Positions 1 through 5,578 of a stretch of DNA of 6,982 nt are shown piece by piece. The stretch covers positions 1-6,982 of the forward strand of contig JAGOOJ010000031.1 in the NCBI GenBank assembly GCA_017992575.1, written 5' to 3'. The position numbers and the translations under genes are program-made. This DNA is from Candidatus Moraniibacteriota bacterium (GTDB lineage: Bacteria > Patescibacteriota > Minisyncoccia > Moranbacterales > UBA1568). The notes below the pieces were generated by a model. It saw nothing but the letters and a program-made list of their open reading frames with translations, did not search any database and was not told the origin of the DNA. How positions within the stretch are numbered: position 1 is the first letter of the stretch; every line of letters begins with the position of its first letter.

Positions 1-630
1 GTGCTGACCTTTCCGGCTGAATATCATGCCAAGCATTTGGCTGGTCGTCAGGCGACTTTTGAAGTGAAGCTCCAGGTGGTGCAGGAGCGTGAAATTCCGG
101 TACTTGATGATGCTTTTGCTCAGAGTCTTGGAAAATTTGAAACACTGGATGCCGTCAAAGAAAATCTGCACACTGGAATGTTGGAGGAGAAGAAGGAACA
201 GAAAAAACAGGATCATCGCACTGCGATACTGGATGCACTGGTAGCACAGGCAACTATCGAATATCCTCAGATTTTGATCGAGCAAGAACTACGCAAGATG
301 ACCCATGATTTCGAAGCTCAGTTGCAACAAATGGGACTGTCGTTTGATGCCTACCTAGAGCAGATGAAAAAGACCAAAGAAGAAATTGAAAAAGAATGGT
401 TGCCTCAAGCGAAGAAGCGCTTGGCTGCCAATCTCGTGGTAGAACATTTAGCAGAAGAAGAGTCTATCGCTGTTGATTCTGCAGAGGTAGAAGTCGAGAT
501 GAACAAAGCGCTACAGTATTACAAAAACGTGAAAGATATTGAGAAGAATCTCGATATGGAACGATTGTACACGGCAGTAGCCGGACAGATGAAGAATGAA
601 AAAGTGATGGCTTGGCTTGAGACGCTATAA
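1..630 (+). CDS. tig: Trigger factor, C-terminal part (5' end outside window)
   Basis: Trigger factor is the ribosome-bound chaperone that meets nascent chains at the exit tunnel in the cytoplasm. The 209 visible codons begin inside the gene, so the first GTG is probably an internal valine. The opening FPAEYHAKHLAGRQATFEVKL matches the end of the FKBP-type peptidyl-prolyl isomerase domain, followed by the usual VxEREIPxLDDAFA linker into the C-terminal domain. The rest is a long, charged, helical region (about residues 40-205) typical of the substrate-cradling arms. Full-length family members have about 430-450 residues, so roughly the first half (ribosome-binding domain and most of the PPIase domain) is missing. 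The gene ends with TAA and clpP follows within 25 bp, so the two are probably co-transcribed, as in many bacteria. Family identification is secure; it rests on the linker and C-terminal pattern. Confidence 0.93.
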   Translation: MLTFPAEYHAKHLAGRQATFEVKLQVVQEREIPVLDDAFAQSLGKFETLDAVKENLHTGMLEEKKEQKKQDHRTAILDALVAQATIEYPQILIEQELRKMTHDFEAQLQQMGLSFDAYLEQMKKTKEEIEKEWLPQAKKRLAANLVVEHLAEEESIAVDSAEVEVEMNKALQYYKNVKDIEKNLDMERLYTAVAGQMKNEKVMAWLETL

Positions 631-654
631 TTTCTCTGTTGTGAAAGTATGCGT

Positions 655-1239
655 ATGAAAAACAATTACCTTGTTCCAATGGTTGTTGAAAAGACTGCTT
701 TTGGAGAGCGGGCTTACGATATCTATTCCCGTCTTTTGAAGGATCGCATTATTTTCATTGGTTCACCGATAGATGATGATGTGGCAAACGCTATTATTGC
801 TCAGCTGTTGTTCTTGGAGTCAGCTAACCAGAAGGACGATATCAAGATGTATGTCAACTCTCCTGGGGGATCGGTCACAGCAGCGCTTGCCATCTATGAC
901 ACCATGCAGTATGTGCGCCCTGAAATTCAAACCATTTGTATTGGAATGGCAGCCTCGGCAGCAGCATTGCTTCTTTCGGCTGGAAAAAAGGGTAAACGTA
1001 TGACACTTCCCAATAGCGAAGTGATGATCCATCAGGTTTTGGGGGGAGCATCAGGACAGGCAACGGATGTGGATATTCATGCCCGACATATTCTCGCCAC
1101 TCGTGATCGGCTGAATAAAATTTTGGCTAAACATACCGGACAGAAGTTGCAGAAGATTGAGCGAGATACCGAGCGAGACTATTTCATGTCAGCTGAAGAA
1201 GCGGTGAAATACGGTATCGTTGACAAAATTATCGGTTAG
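655..1239 (+). CDS. clpP: ATP-dependent Clp protease proteolytic subunit ClpP
   Basis: ClpP is the serine peptidase that forms a double-heptamer barrel and degrades proteins fed by ClpX or ClpA/C ATPases. The 194-residue product has the full family length. From the chosen start, the catalytic triad is Ser101 (in GMAAS), His126 (in VMIHQ) and Asp175 (in ERDTERD). NSPGGSV and the GERAYDIYSRLLKDRII entry motif are also present. After the catalytic Ser the usual Met-Gly is replaced by Ala-Ala, a mild variation. Two in-frame ATGs lie at 649 and 655. I chose 655 because GAAAG (643-647) sits 7 nt upstream of it but only 1 nt from the other, and the shorter form fits the usual N-terminus better. The Shine-Dalgarno match is weak. 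The gene follows tig in a likely operon. No clpX lies downstream; the next gene is convergent gpmI. Confidence 0.96.
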   Translation: MKNNYLVPMVVEKTAFGERAYDIYSRLLKDRIIFIGSPIDDDVANAIIAQLLFLESANQKDDIKMYVNSPGGSVTAALAIYDTMQYVRPEIQTICIGMAASAAALLLSAGKKGKRMTLPNSEVMIHQVLGGASGQATDVDIHARHILATRDRLNKILAKHTGQKLQKIERDTERDYFMSAEEAVKYGIVDKIIG

Positions 1240-1243
1240 TAAT

Positions 1244-1305
1244 AAAAAACACCCTTCACAATCCGTTTCTGCCAGTTGGCGGACGAGCGGACGAGGGTGT
1301 TTTTT
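1244..1305. terminator. Bidirectional intrinsic terminator between clpP and gpmI
   Basis: A 12-bp stem pairs 1244-1255 (A tract then ACACCCT) with 1294-1305 (AGGGTGT then T tract). It gives a GC core with a U tract on either strand, so it can end clpP (+) and gpmI (-). The 38-nt loop holds a GCCA/TGGC mini-hairpin and an exact 8-bp tandem repeat, CGGACGAG (1280-1295). It starts 5 bp after the clpP stop and lies 10 bp beyond the gpmI stop. Confidence 0.85.
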
Positions 1306-1314
1306 GTATGGTGA

Positions 1315-2880
1315 TTATTCCAAAATAGAGCGTAGACTAGCCCCGTTCATTTCTGGTGGCTGTGGAATCTCCATGAGATCGAGCACCGTCGGCGCGACGT
1401 CAGAGAGCAGGCCATTTACTTCATTTTGTTCGCGCATCATTTCCTCAGCTGTTTTTTCACGGTGATTGTCAGGAGAAATGTACCAGAGGGGGATAGGATT
1501 CGTTGAGTGTTCTGTATCGATCTCTCCGGTAGAAGGTTTTTTCAATTCCTCGACGTTACCATGATCGGCCGTGATGAGAGCAGCTCCTCCAGCCTTGAGA
1601 ATAGCCGGAAGGAGAATGGAAAGGCTTTTGTCAGTAGCCTCGACTGCTTTAATAGAGGCTTCTTCATTGCCAGTATGCCCGACCATGTCGGCGTTGGCAT
1701 AGTTGACGAGGATGAAATCGTAGACACCGCTTTCAATATTTTCAATAAGTTTCTCGGTAATTTGAGGTGAACTCATTTCAGGGACTTCATCAAAATGAGC
1801 AACAGTGGGGGAAGGGATGAGTACGTGGTCTTCTCCGGGAAAGGCTTTTTCTTCTCCGCCATTAAAAAAATAGGTAACGTGGGCGTACTTTTCCGTTTCA
1901 GCAATGCGCAGTTGTTTTTTTTCATGAGTGCTCAGTATTTCACCGAGACTGTTTTTGATATCCTCTGGAGGGAAAGCAACATGGGCAGGGAGTCCGCGTT
2001 CATATTCGATGAGTGTAGTGAAATGAACATCAAGTTTGGTTCGTGTGAAACCAGTGAAATCAGGGAGAACGAACGCCTGTGTCAATTCTCGGGCGCGGTC
2101 CTCTCGAAAGTTGAAGAAAATGATTGAATCATGTTCTTTGATGAGGGCTACTGGATGTCCTTTCTCGAGAATAATGGTTGGTTCGATATATTCGTCCGTA
2201 ACGTTCTTTAGGTAGGACTGCTCAAAGAGAAGGCCCGGATCCTCGGCGGTCGCACCGGTACCTTCGGTTAACATACGATAGGTTTTCTCGACTCGATCCC
2301 AGTTGTTATTACGATCCATGGAAAAATTTCGCCCTGAGACACTCCCGATTTTCCCCACACCAATGAGACGTATTTCTCGAAGGAGCTCTTTGAATTGTTT
2401 GATACCGTCTGTCGGAGCAGAATCCCGGCCATCGCTGAAAATATGAACAACTACATCAGTCAAAGCTTCATTTTTTGCCAGTTTGAGTAACGCGAGGAGG
2501 TGATCCTTATGGGAGTGAACAGAACCGGAACTGAGGAGTCCCATGAGGTGTAGGGTTGTCTTGTGTTCTTTGGCATTGTGGATACTTTCGAGGAGCGCCT
2601 CATTTTTGAGGAAGCTTCCATCCTGAATAGAAAGTGAAATACGAGGCATGTTCTGGTAGATAACCCGTCCGGCGCCCATAGTCATGTGACCGACCTCACT
2701 ATTTCCGGCCGTATTCCAGGGGAGACCAACAGAAATACCCGATGCCTGAAGAGTTGTCATTGGGTAAAAACGGTTCAATTTTTCGAATGTGGGAAGAGTA
2801 GCTTCACGGATGGGATTTCCTTGGACATTATTGGAAAGTCCCCAGCCATCAAGTACGACAAGCACAACTGGTTTGTACAT
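1315..2880 (-). CDS. gpmI: 2,3-bisphosphoglycerate-independent phosphoglycerate mutase
   Basis: This cytoplasmic enzyme interconverts 3- and 2-phosphoglycerate in glycolysis and gluconeogenesis, using two metal ions (usually Mn) and a phosphoserine intermediate. The 521-residue product is of normal length (about 510). The alkaline-phosphatase-like domain supplies Asp11 (LDGWG), nucleophile Ser61 (GNSEVGH), Asp398/His402 (NADMVGHTG), Asp439/His440 (TADHGN) and His458 (EHSTNP). The inserted phosphotransferase domain supplies His122-Ser123 (VHSHKDH), Asp150-Asp153 (SDGRD), Arg184 and Arg190 (SGRNFSMDR), and Arg259/Arg262 (FNFREDR, where most homologues have Pro for Glu). All catalytic residues are therefore present. 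The start is the ATG complementary to 2878-2880. A poly-A run precedes it, and the nearest purine-rich SD-like stretch is about 30 nt away, so the ribosome-binding site is poor. The gene is convergent with clpP and divergent from rny. Confidence 0.97.
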   Translation of the reverse strand: MYKPVVLVVLDGWGLSNNVQGNPIREATLPTFEKLNRFYPMTTLQASGISVGLPWNTAGNSEVGHMTMGAGRVIYQNMPRISLSIQDGSFLKNEALLESIHNAKEHKTTLHLMGLLSSGSVHSHKDHLLALLKLAKNEALTDVVVHIFSDGRDSAPTDGIKQFKELLREIRLIGVGKIGSVSGRNFSMDRNNNWDRVEKTYRMLTEGTGATAEDPGLLFEQSYLKNVTDEYIEPTIILEKGHPVALIKEHDSIIFFNFREDRARELTQAFVLPDFTGFTRTKLDVHFTTLIEYERGLPAHVAFPPEDIKNSLGEILSTHEKKQLRIAETEKYAHVTYFFNGGEEKAFPGEDHVLIPSPTVAHFDEVPEMSSPQITEKLIENIESGVYDFILVNYANADMVGHTGNEEASIKAVEATDKSLSILLPAILKAGGAALITADHGNVEELKKPSTGEIDTEHSTNPIPLWYISPDNHREKTAEEMMREQNEVNGLLSDVAPTVLDLMEIPQPPEMNGASLRSILE

Positions 2881-2942
2881 TTTTTTGTTTGTTGATGTAT
2901 ATATTCTCTTCCTCGTACTTCTATGGTATCACTGTTTTCCTT

Positions 2943-2971
2943 TTGACAAAAGGCAGACCAGAGATTATTAT
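2943..2971 (+). promoter_or_regulatory. Sigma-70-type promoter for the rny leader
   Basis: A perfect -35 TTGACA (2943-2948), a 17-bp spacer and a -10 TATTAT (2966-2971, 5 of 6 consensus) predict a start near 2978. That is about 187 nt upstream of rny. The -35 lies in TTTGACAAA, which on the minus strand reads as TTGTCA, a possible but weak -35 for gpmI. Confidence 0.75.
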
Positions 2972-2977
2972 GGGTGT

Positions 2978-3164
2978 ACGGCATTTAAACAGTGAAACAG
3001 TGCCTCCAGTTCGATACTGGCTACAGAAAAGCAACCAATGTGGTATATGATTATGGGCGTGAATAAGCGGAGAATAGCATATATGAACACAGGTCCTCTT
3101 TCCAAGAAGGAAAAGGGTAGTTTTTTGGTAGCTCTTTCCTATCGGGTGGAAGCGCTTTCTCTTT
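2978..3164 (+). promoter_or_regulatory. Structured 5' leader of rny, or a small RNA gene ahead of it
   Basis: This is the predicted transcript between the promoter and the rny start. It contains an 8-bp tandem repeat AAACAGTG (2987-3002). A hairpin pairs GGCATT (2980-2985) with AGTGCC (2999-3004). A second hairpin, CCAG-TTCGATA-CTGG (3006-3020), looks like a tRNA T-arm. A short ACCA/TGGT hairpin lies at about 3034-3044, and a terminator-like hairpin with six T at 3095-3126. No convincing protein is encoded here. The layout suits either an attenuated leader or an independent RNA of about 150 nt with read-through into rny. I do not recognise it as SRP RNA, 6S RNA or any known riboswitch. The evidence is structural only. 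Confidence 0.45.
3095..3126 (+). terminator. Terminator-like hairpin (attenuator candidate) upstream of rny
   Basis: The arms 3095-3103 (CCTCTTTCC) and 3109-3117 (GGAAAAGGG) pair around an AAGAA loop, with one C/A mismatch and one G-U pair. The sequence TAG and six T (3121-3126) follow. It lies 38 nt before the rny ATG and downstream of the only good promoter I see, so it should lower read-through into rny or end a short RNA. Confidence 0.5.
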
Positions 3165-4685
3165 ATGGGATATATACTTTTGGGAGTAGCCACTTTGGCT
3201 CTCGGGACGATTGTGGGATATCTGGTACGTCAGAATCTTGCTAAGAAACAACTTTCGACGGCAGAAGGACAAGCAGCCAAGATGTTGGCCGAAGCTGAAA
3301 TACAAGTGAAAGAAATCACTGTATCGGCTAAGAATCAGGCAGTGCAGATTTTAGAAGAAGCCAAGAAGAATGAGCAGTCACGAGAGGAGAAGATTCTCCT
3401 TCAGGAAAAACGTATTGAAAAACGGGAAGAGCAGGTAGAAAAGCAAGCTGAAGAGGCTGAAGCGGAAAAGAGAAAACTGCTTCAAAAAGCGGATGAGATT
3501 CGAGCTATTCGTGAGGAATCAGAGAAAATTCGTGGTGAAGAAATGGTTCGCTTGCAAGAAGTAGCCAAGTTGTCCCAAGAAGAGGCTCAGGGGAAATTGT
3601 TTCAGTTGGTAGAAGAGGAAAGCAAGGACGCCCTCGTTAAGCGTATGTCTAAGCTTGAGAATGAGGCTCATGATGAACTTGAGAAGCGTTCACTTTCTAT
3701 CATGGCCACTGTTATCCAGAAGTATTCGCGTTCGCACGTTTCAGAATTCACTACAACGACCGTATCCATTCCGTCTGACGATATTAAGGGCAAGATTATT
3801 GGTAAAGAAGGGCGTAATATCCGGGCCTTGGAAAAGGAAACAGGCGTGGAGTTTATCGTGGATGATACGCCAGGGTCTATTGTCATATCAGCGTTTGATC
3901 CAGTGCGTCGCGAGATTGCTCGGATCGCTCTCGAGAAGCTCATCAGTGATGGACGGATTCACCCGGCTCGTATTGAAGAGGCGGTTGAGGAAGGAAAGAA
4001 AGAAATTGATCAAAAGATCAAGGAAGCCGGAGAAGCAGCAGCCTACGATGCCGGCATTGCTGGACTCCATCCGAAACTACTCTATATCCTGGGGCGTTTG
4101 CGCTATCGTTACAGTTATAAGCAGAACGTACTCCTTCATTCTCTCGAGGTATCCTATTTGGCCGGTGCTTTGGCATCCGAGCTTGGGGCAGATGTCGCTT
4201 GTGCCAAGAAAGCAGGACTCCTTCACGATATTGGCAAAGCAGTCGATCACGAAATTGAAGGGACTCATGTGAAAATTGGCATGCGTATTTTGGAGAAATT
4301 TGGTATTGGTCAGAACGTGATCGATGCCATGAAGTGCCATCACGATGAGTATCCACATCAGACTATTGAGTCATTTATCGTGACGGCAGCGGATGCTTTA
4401 TCAGCTGCTCGACCAGGAGCGCGTAAGGAAACAGCGGAGAAATACATCAAGCGCTTGGAAGAGCTCGAAGCGCTCATCAACTCATTTCCGGAGGTGGAAA
4501 AATCCTACGCCATTCAGGCAGGACGTGAGGTGCGTATCTTTGTCAGTCCAGAAAAAGTGGACGATCTCGGTGCTATGAAATTGGCTCGTGATATTGCTAA
4601 GCGTATTGAAGAAGAATTGAAGTACCCGGGAGAAATCAAGGTGAATGTCTTTCGTGAGACGAGAGCGGTAGAATACGCCCGGTAG
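3165..4685 (+). CDS. rny: Ribonuclease Y
   Basis: RNase Y is a membrane-anchored endoribonuclease that starts mRNA decay in bacteria lacking, or complementing, RNase E. The 506-residue product has the complete architecture: an N-terminal transmembrane segment (about residues 3-21), a long Glu/Lys/Gln-rich coiled coil (about 25-190), a KH RNA-binding domain with the GKIIGKEG loop at 209-216, and an HD phosphohydrolase domain. Metal-ligand candidates are His325 (LLHSLEV), His354-Asp355 (LLHDIGK) and His392-His393 (KCHHDE). Length and domain order match the family (about 510-520 residues). The start ATG allows a short N-terminus directly entering the membrane helix, as usual. GGAAG lies 12 nt upstream, rather far for a Shine-Dalgarno. 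Expression probably depends on the promoter at 2943 and passage through the hairpin at 3095-3126. Confidence 0.97.
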   Translation: MGYILLGVATLALGTIVGYLVRQNLAKKQLSTAEGQAAKMLAEAEIQVKEITVSAKNQAVQILEEAKKNEQSREEKILLQEKRIEKREEQVEKQAEEAEAEKRKLLQKADEIRAIREESEKIRGEEMVRLQEVAKLSQEEAQGKLFQLVEEESKDALVKRMSKLENEAHDELEKRSLSIMATVIQKYSRSHVSEFTTTTVSIPSDDIKGKIIGKEGRNIRALEKETGVEFIVDDTPGSIVISAFDPVRREIARIALEKLISDGRIHPARIEEAVEEGKKEIDQKIKEAGEAAAYDAGIAGLHPKLLYILGRLRYRYSYKQNVLLHSLEVSYLAGALASELGADVACAKKAGLLHDIGKAVDHEIEGTHVKIGMRILEKFGIGQNVIDAMKCHHDEYPHQTIESFIVTAADALSAARPGARKETAEKYIKRLEELEALINSFPEVEKSYAIQAGREVRIFVSPEKVDDLGAMKLARDIAKRIEEELKYPGEIKVNVFRETRAVEYAR

Positions 4686-4703
4686 GGTCGTGAATAGGCT
4701 ATA

Positions 4704-4734
4704 TTGACAAAAAATGGCTTAGGCATTGCATAGT
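4704..4734 (+). promoter_or_regulatory. Candidate distal promoter for the HU gene
   Basis: A perfect TTGACA (4704-4709) is followed after 19 bp by CATAGT (4729-4734, 4 of 6 consensus). The spacing is longer than the 17 bp of the other promoters here, and the hexamer at exactly 17 bp (TGCATA) is poor. It lies 18 bp after the rny stop codon. Confidence 0.45.
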
Positions 4735-4749
4735 TTAGAAAAAAGGCTT

Positions 4750-4787
4750 AAAATGAAGGGTAGATAGTAACTAGTGCTTTCATTTTT
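4750..4787 (+). terminator. Weak A/T-rich hairpin after rny
   Basis: AAAATGAA (4750-4757) is perfectly complementary to TTCATTTT (4779-4786), and another T follows. The 8-bp stem has a 21-nt loop and only two GC pairs, so as an intrinsic terminator for rny it would be weak. It overlaps the proximal HU promoter candidate. Confidence 0.25.
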
Positions 4788-4795
4788 CCTACACT
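4767..4795 (+). promoter_or_regulatory. Candidate proximal promoter for the HU gene
   Basis: TACACT (4790-4795) is the same -10 hexamer as in the tRNA-array promoter. It has a 17-bp spacer from a poor -35, GTAACT (4767-4772, 3 of 6). Transcription would start near 4802, giving a leader of about 54 nt before the HU start. Confidence 0.4.
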
Positions 4796-4840
4796 CTGGT
4801 CTTTCTGGAGCAAGGAGAAGAAAGAAGCTCTAAACTAGAA

Positions 4841-4851
4841 AGGTAGGTGAG
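4841..4851 (+). promoter_or_regulatory. Ribosome-binding site that fixes the HU start
   Basis: AGGTAGGTGAG contains two overlapping Shine-Dalgarno-like matches (AGG and AGGTGAG) 4-12 nt before the ATG at 4856. It argues against the in-frame GTG at 4847, which lies inside the site itself. It is the only strong SD in the window. Confidence 0.7.
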
Positions 4852-4855
4852 ATGT

Positions 4856-5137
4856 ATGAAAAATGTAAACAAAGATGCTCTCGTGCACGCTATTGTCGAT
4901 AAGACCGAGCTTTCAAAGAAGGACGTGGAGGCTATGCTCGAAGTGATGCTTGATGAAATAACTCGGGAACTCTCTGCTGGCAACAAAGTGACTCTCACTG
5001 GTTTCGGAACATTCAAAGTTTCTAACCGCGCTGCTCGTGAGGGTATTAATCCTCAGACCAAGGCCAAGATCATGATTCCGGCTATGACGGTTCCGAAGTT
5101 CACTGCTGGAAAGACTTTGAAAGAAGCTGTCAAATAG
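4856..5137 (+). CDS. hup: HU-family DNA-binding protein
   Basis: HU/IHF-type proteins are small dimeric, nucleoid-associated proteins that bend DNA in the minor groove. The 93-residue product has the usual length and shape. A helix-turn-helix-like N-terminal half (NKDALVHAIVDKTELSKKD) is followed by the signature LTGFGTFKVSNRAAREG. The DNA-contacting beta-arm has INPQTKAK at its tip, with the intercalating Pro present and the Arg before Asn-Pro replaced by Ile. The C-terminal helix is VPKFTAGKTLKEAV. The ATG at 4856 is preferred to an in-frame GTG at 4847 because a good Shine-Dalgarno precedes it and HU proteins begin this close to the first helix. Whether it is HU homodimer-type or IHF-like cannot be decided from one subunit. 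It stands alone between rny and the tRNA array, with its own promoter candidates. Confidence 0.93.
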   Translation: MKNVNKDALVHAIVDKTELSKKDVEAMLEVMLDEITRELSAGNKVTLTGFGTFKVSNRAAREGINPQTKAKIMIPAMTVPKFTAGKTLKEAVK

Positions 5138-5140
5138 TCT

Positions 5141-5172
5141 TCCCTGATTTCTCCAGATGCGTATCAGAGGGA
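5141..5172 (+). other. Small hairpin immediately after the HU gene
   Basis: TCCC-TGAT (5141-5148) pairs with ATCA (5163-5166) and GGGA (5169-5172), leaving a two-base GA bulge and a 14-nt loop. No T tract follows, so it is more likely an mRNA 3'-end stabiliser or chance than an intrinsic terminator. Confidence 0.35.
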
Positions 5173-5189
5173 TCAGAAAAGATAGGGTC

Positions 5190-5244
5190 ACAATCCCGTA
5201 TCCGCTCCGTCACAGGATGGTTGGCGGAGCGGGATTGTTGCTTT
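5190..5244 (+). terminator. Large hairpin downstream of HU, probable terminator
   Basis: ACAATCCC (5190-5197) pairs with GGGATTGT (5231-5238), and GCTCCG (5204-5209) with CGGAGC (5225-5230). The bulge is 6 nt and the loop 15 nt. The downstream tract TTGCTTT is only moderately T-rich. The upper stem uses the same GCTCCG/CGGAGC bases as the tRNA-Pro acceptor stem further on. It ends just before the promoter at 5246, as expected for separating HU from the tRNA unit. Confidence 0.5.
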
Positions 5245-5245
5245 G

Positions 5246-5274
5246 TTGACGGGAAGCCGTTCTTTGCGTACACT
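5246..5274 (+). promoter_or_regulatory. Promoter of the tRNA-half array / tRNA-Pro / yvcK unit
   Basis: TTGACG (5246-5251) and TACACT (5269-5274) are separated by 17 bp, 5 of 6 and 4 of 6 consensus. The predicted start is near 5281, about 12 nt before the first tRNA-like unit, so the three units, the tRNA and yvcK should lie on one primary transcript. Confidence 0.75.
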
Positions 5275-5292
5275 GGGTAGGTATCTTGAATT

Positions 5293-5386
5293 CGGAGCAT
5301 AGTATAGTGGTAGTACGAGTGGACTTGAGTTGTGACCATTTAGTCCTGGCTCAGCAAGTTCTCTCAAGTGAGGTAAGTTTCCAATT
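5293..5386 (+). repeat. tRNA-half unit 1
   Basis: Its first 30 nt (5293-5322) are identical to the first 30 nt of the intact tRNA-Pro (5579-5608), including the D-arm GTAT-AGTGGTA-GTAC. A 13-nt loop, ACTTGAGTTGTGA (5323-5335), follows. CCATTTAGTCC (5336-5346) again matches the tRNA, and the constant tail ends the unit. It is 2 nt shorter than the other units, entirely within the D-arm. Confidence 0.9.
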
Positions 5387-5482
5387 CGGAGCATAGGTGT
5401 AGTTGGTGGTACGAGTGGACTTGAGTTGTGACCATTTAGTCCTGGCTCAGCAAGTTCTCTCAAGTGAGGTAAGTTTCCAATT
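5387..5482 (+). repeat. tRNA-half unit 2
   Basis: The D-arm segment differs from unit 1 and from the tRNA: GGTGTAGTTGGTGGTAC, two bases longer. The loop (ACTTGAGTTGTGA) and tail are identical to unit 1. The acceptor strand can be read in a register one base later (GGAGCAT), which would give a D-stem GTGT/GTAC with two wobble pairs. Confidence 0.9.
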
Positions 5483-5578
5483 CGGAGCATAGGTGTAGTT
5501 GGTAGTACGAGTGGACTTGTAATGCGACCATTTAGTCCTGGCTCAGCAAGTTCTCTCAAGTGAGGTAAGTTTCCAATT
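5483..5578 (+). repeat. tRNA-half unit 3
   Basis: It differs from unit 2 at five positions: one in the D loop and four in the 13-nt loop, which reads ACTTGTAATGCGA. The core CTTGTAA resembles a tRNA-Thr(UGU) anticodon loop, but the flanking bases do not form a clean 5-bp anticodon stem around it, so I do not call it a tRNA. It abuts the intact tRNA-Pro. Confidence 0.9.

Larger units (their letters stand above)
5293..5578 (+). repeat. Tandem array of three tRNA-Pro 5'-half-derived units
   Basis: Three head-to-tail units (5293-5386, 5387-5482, 5483-5578; 94, 96 and 96 bp) directly precede the intact tRNA-Pro. Each begins with the tRNA acceptor 5' strand CGGAGCA, then a D-arm-like segment, then the anticodon stem AGTGG/CCATT around a 13-nt loop in place of 7. 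The tRNA-derived TAGTCC follows, then a constant tail of about 40 nt (TGGCTCAGCA through TTTCCAATT) that has no counterpart in the tRNA. From the CCATT arm through the tail and into the next unit the copies are identical. No unit has a T-arm or an acceptor 3' strand, so none can fold as a complete tRNA. Because of the upstream promoter they are probably transcribed. The function is unknown; they could be recent duplications, processed small RNAs or regulatory decoys. Confidence 0.9.

Noticed and set aside
1220..1465. Plus-strand open frame across the clpP/gpmI junction
   Set aside because: It spans a strong bidirectional terminator and then lies antisense to the well-conserved C-terminus of gpmI.
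2975..3030. A tRNA gene around the TTCGATA hairpin upstream of rny
   Set aside because: The T-stem has only four pairs, the seven bases after it (TACAGAA region) have no acceptor partner upstream, and no anticodon arm can be placed.
3038..3244. A 68-codon open frame in the rny leader overlapping the rny start
   Set aside because: No Shine-Dalgarno, no recognisable composition or motif, and it overlaps rny by about 80 bp in another frame.
5336..5360. Similarity of TTTAGTCCTGGCTCAG in the repeat tail to the conserved 16S rRNA 5' end (TTTGATCCTGGCTCAG)
   Set aside because: Ten bases match exactly but two adjacent bases differ and the sequence after CTCAG is unrelated to 16S rRNA. TAGTCC also comes from the tRNA itself. 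Probably chance.
5293..5578. CRISPR array
   Set aside because: The whole 94-96 bp period is repeated with few differences; there are no short repeats separated by unique spacers and no cas genes.
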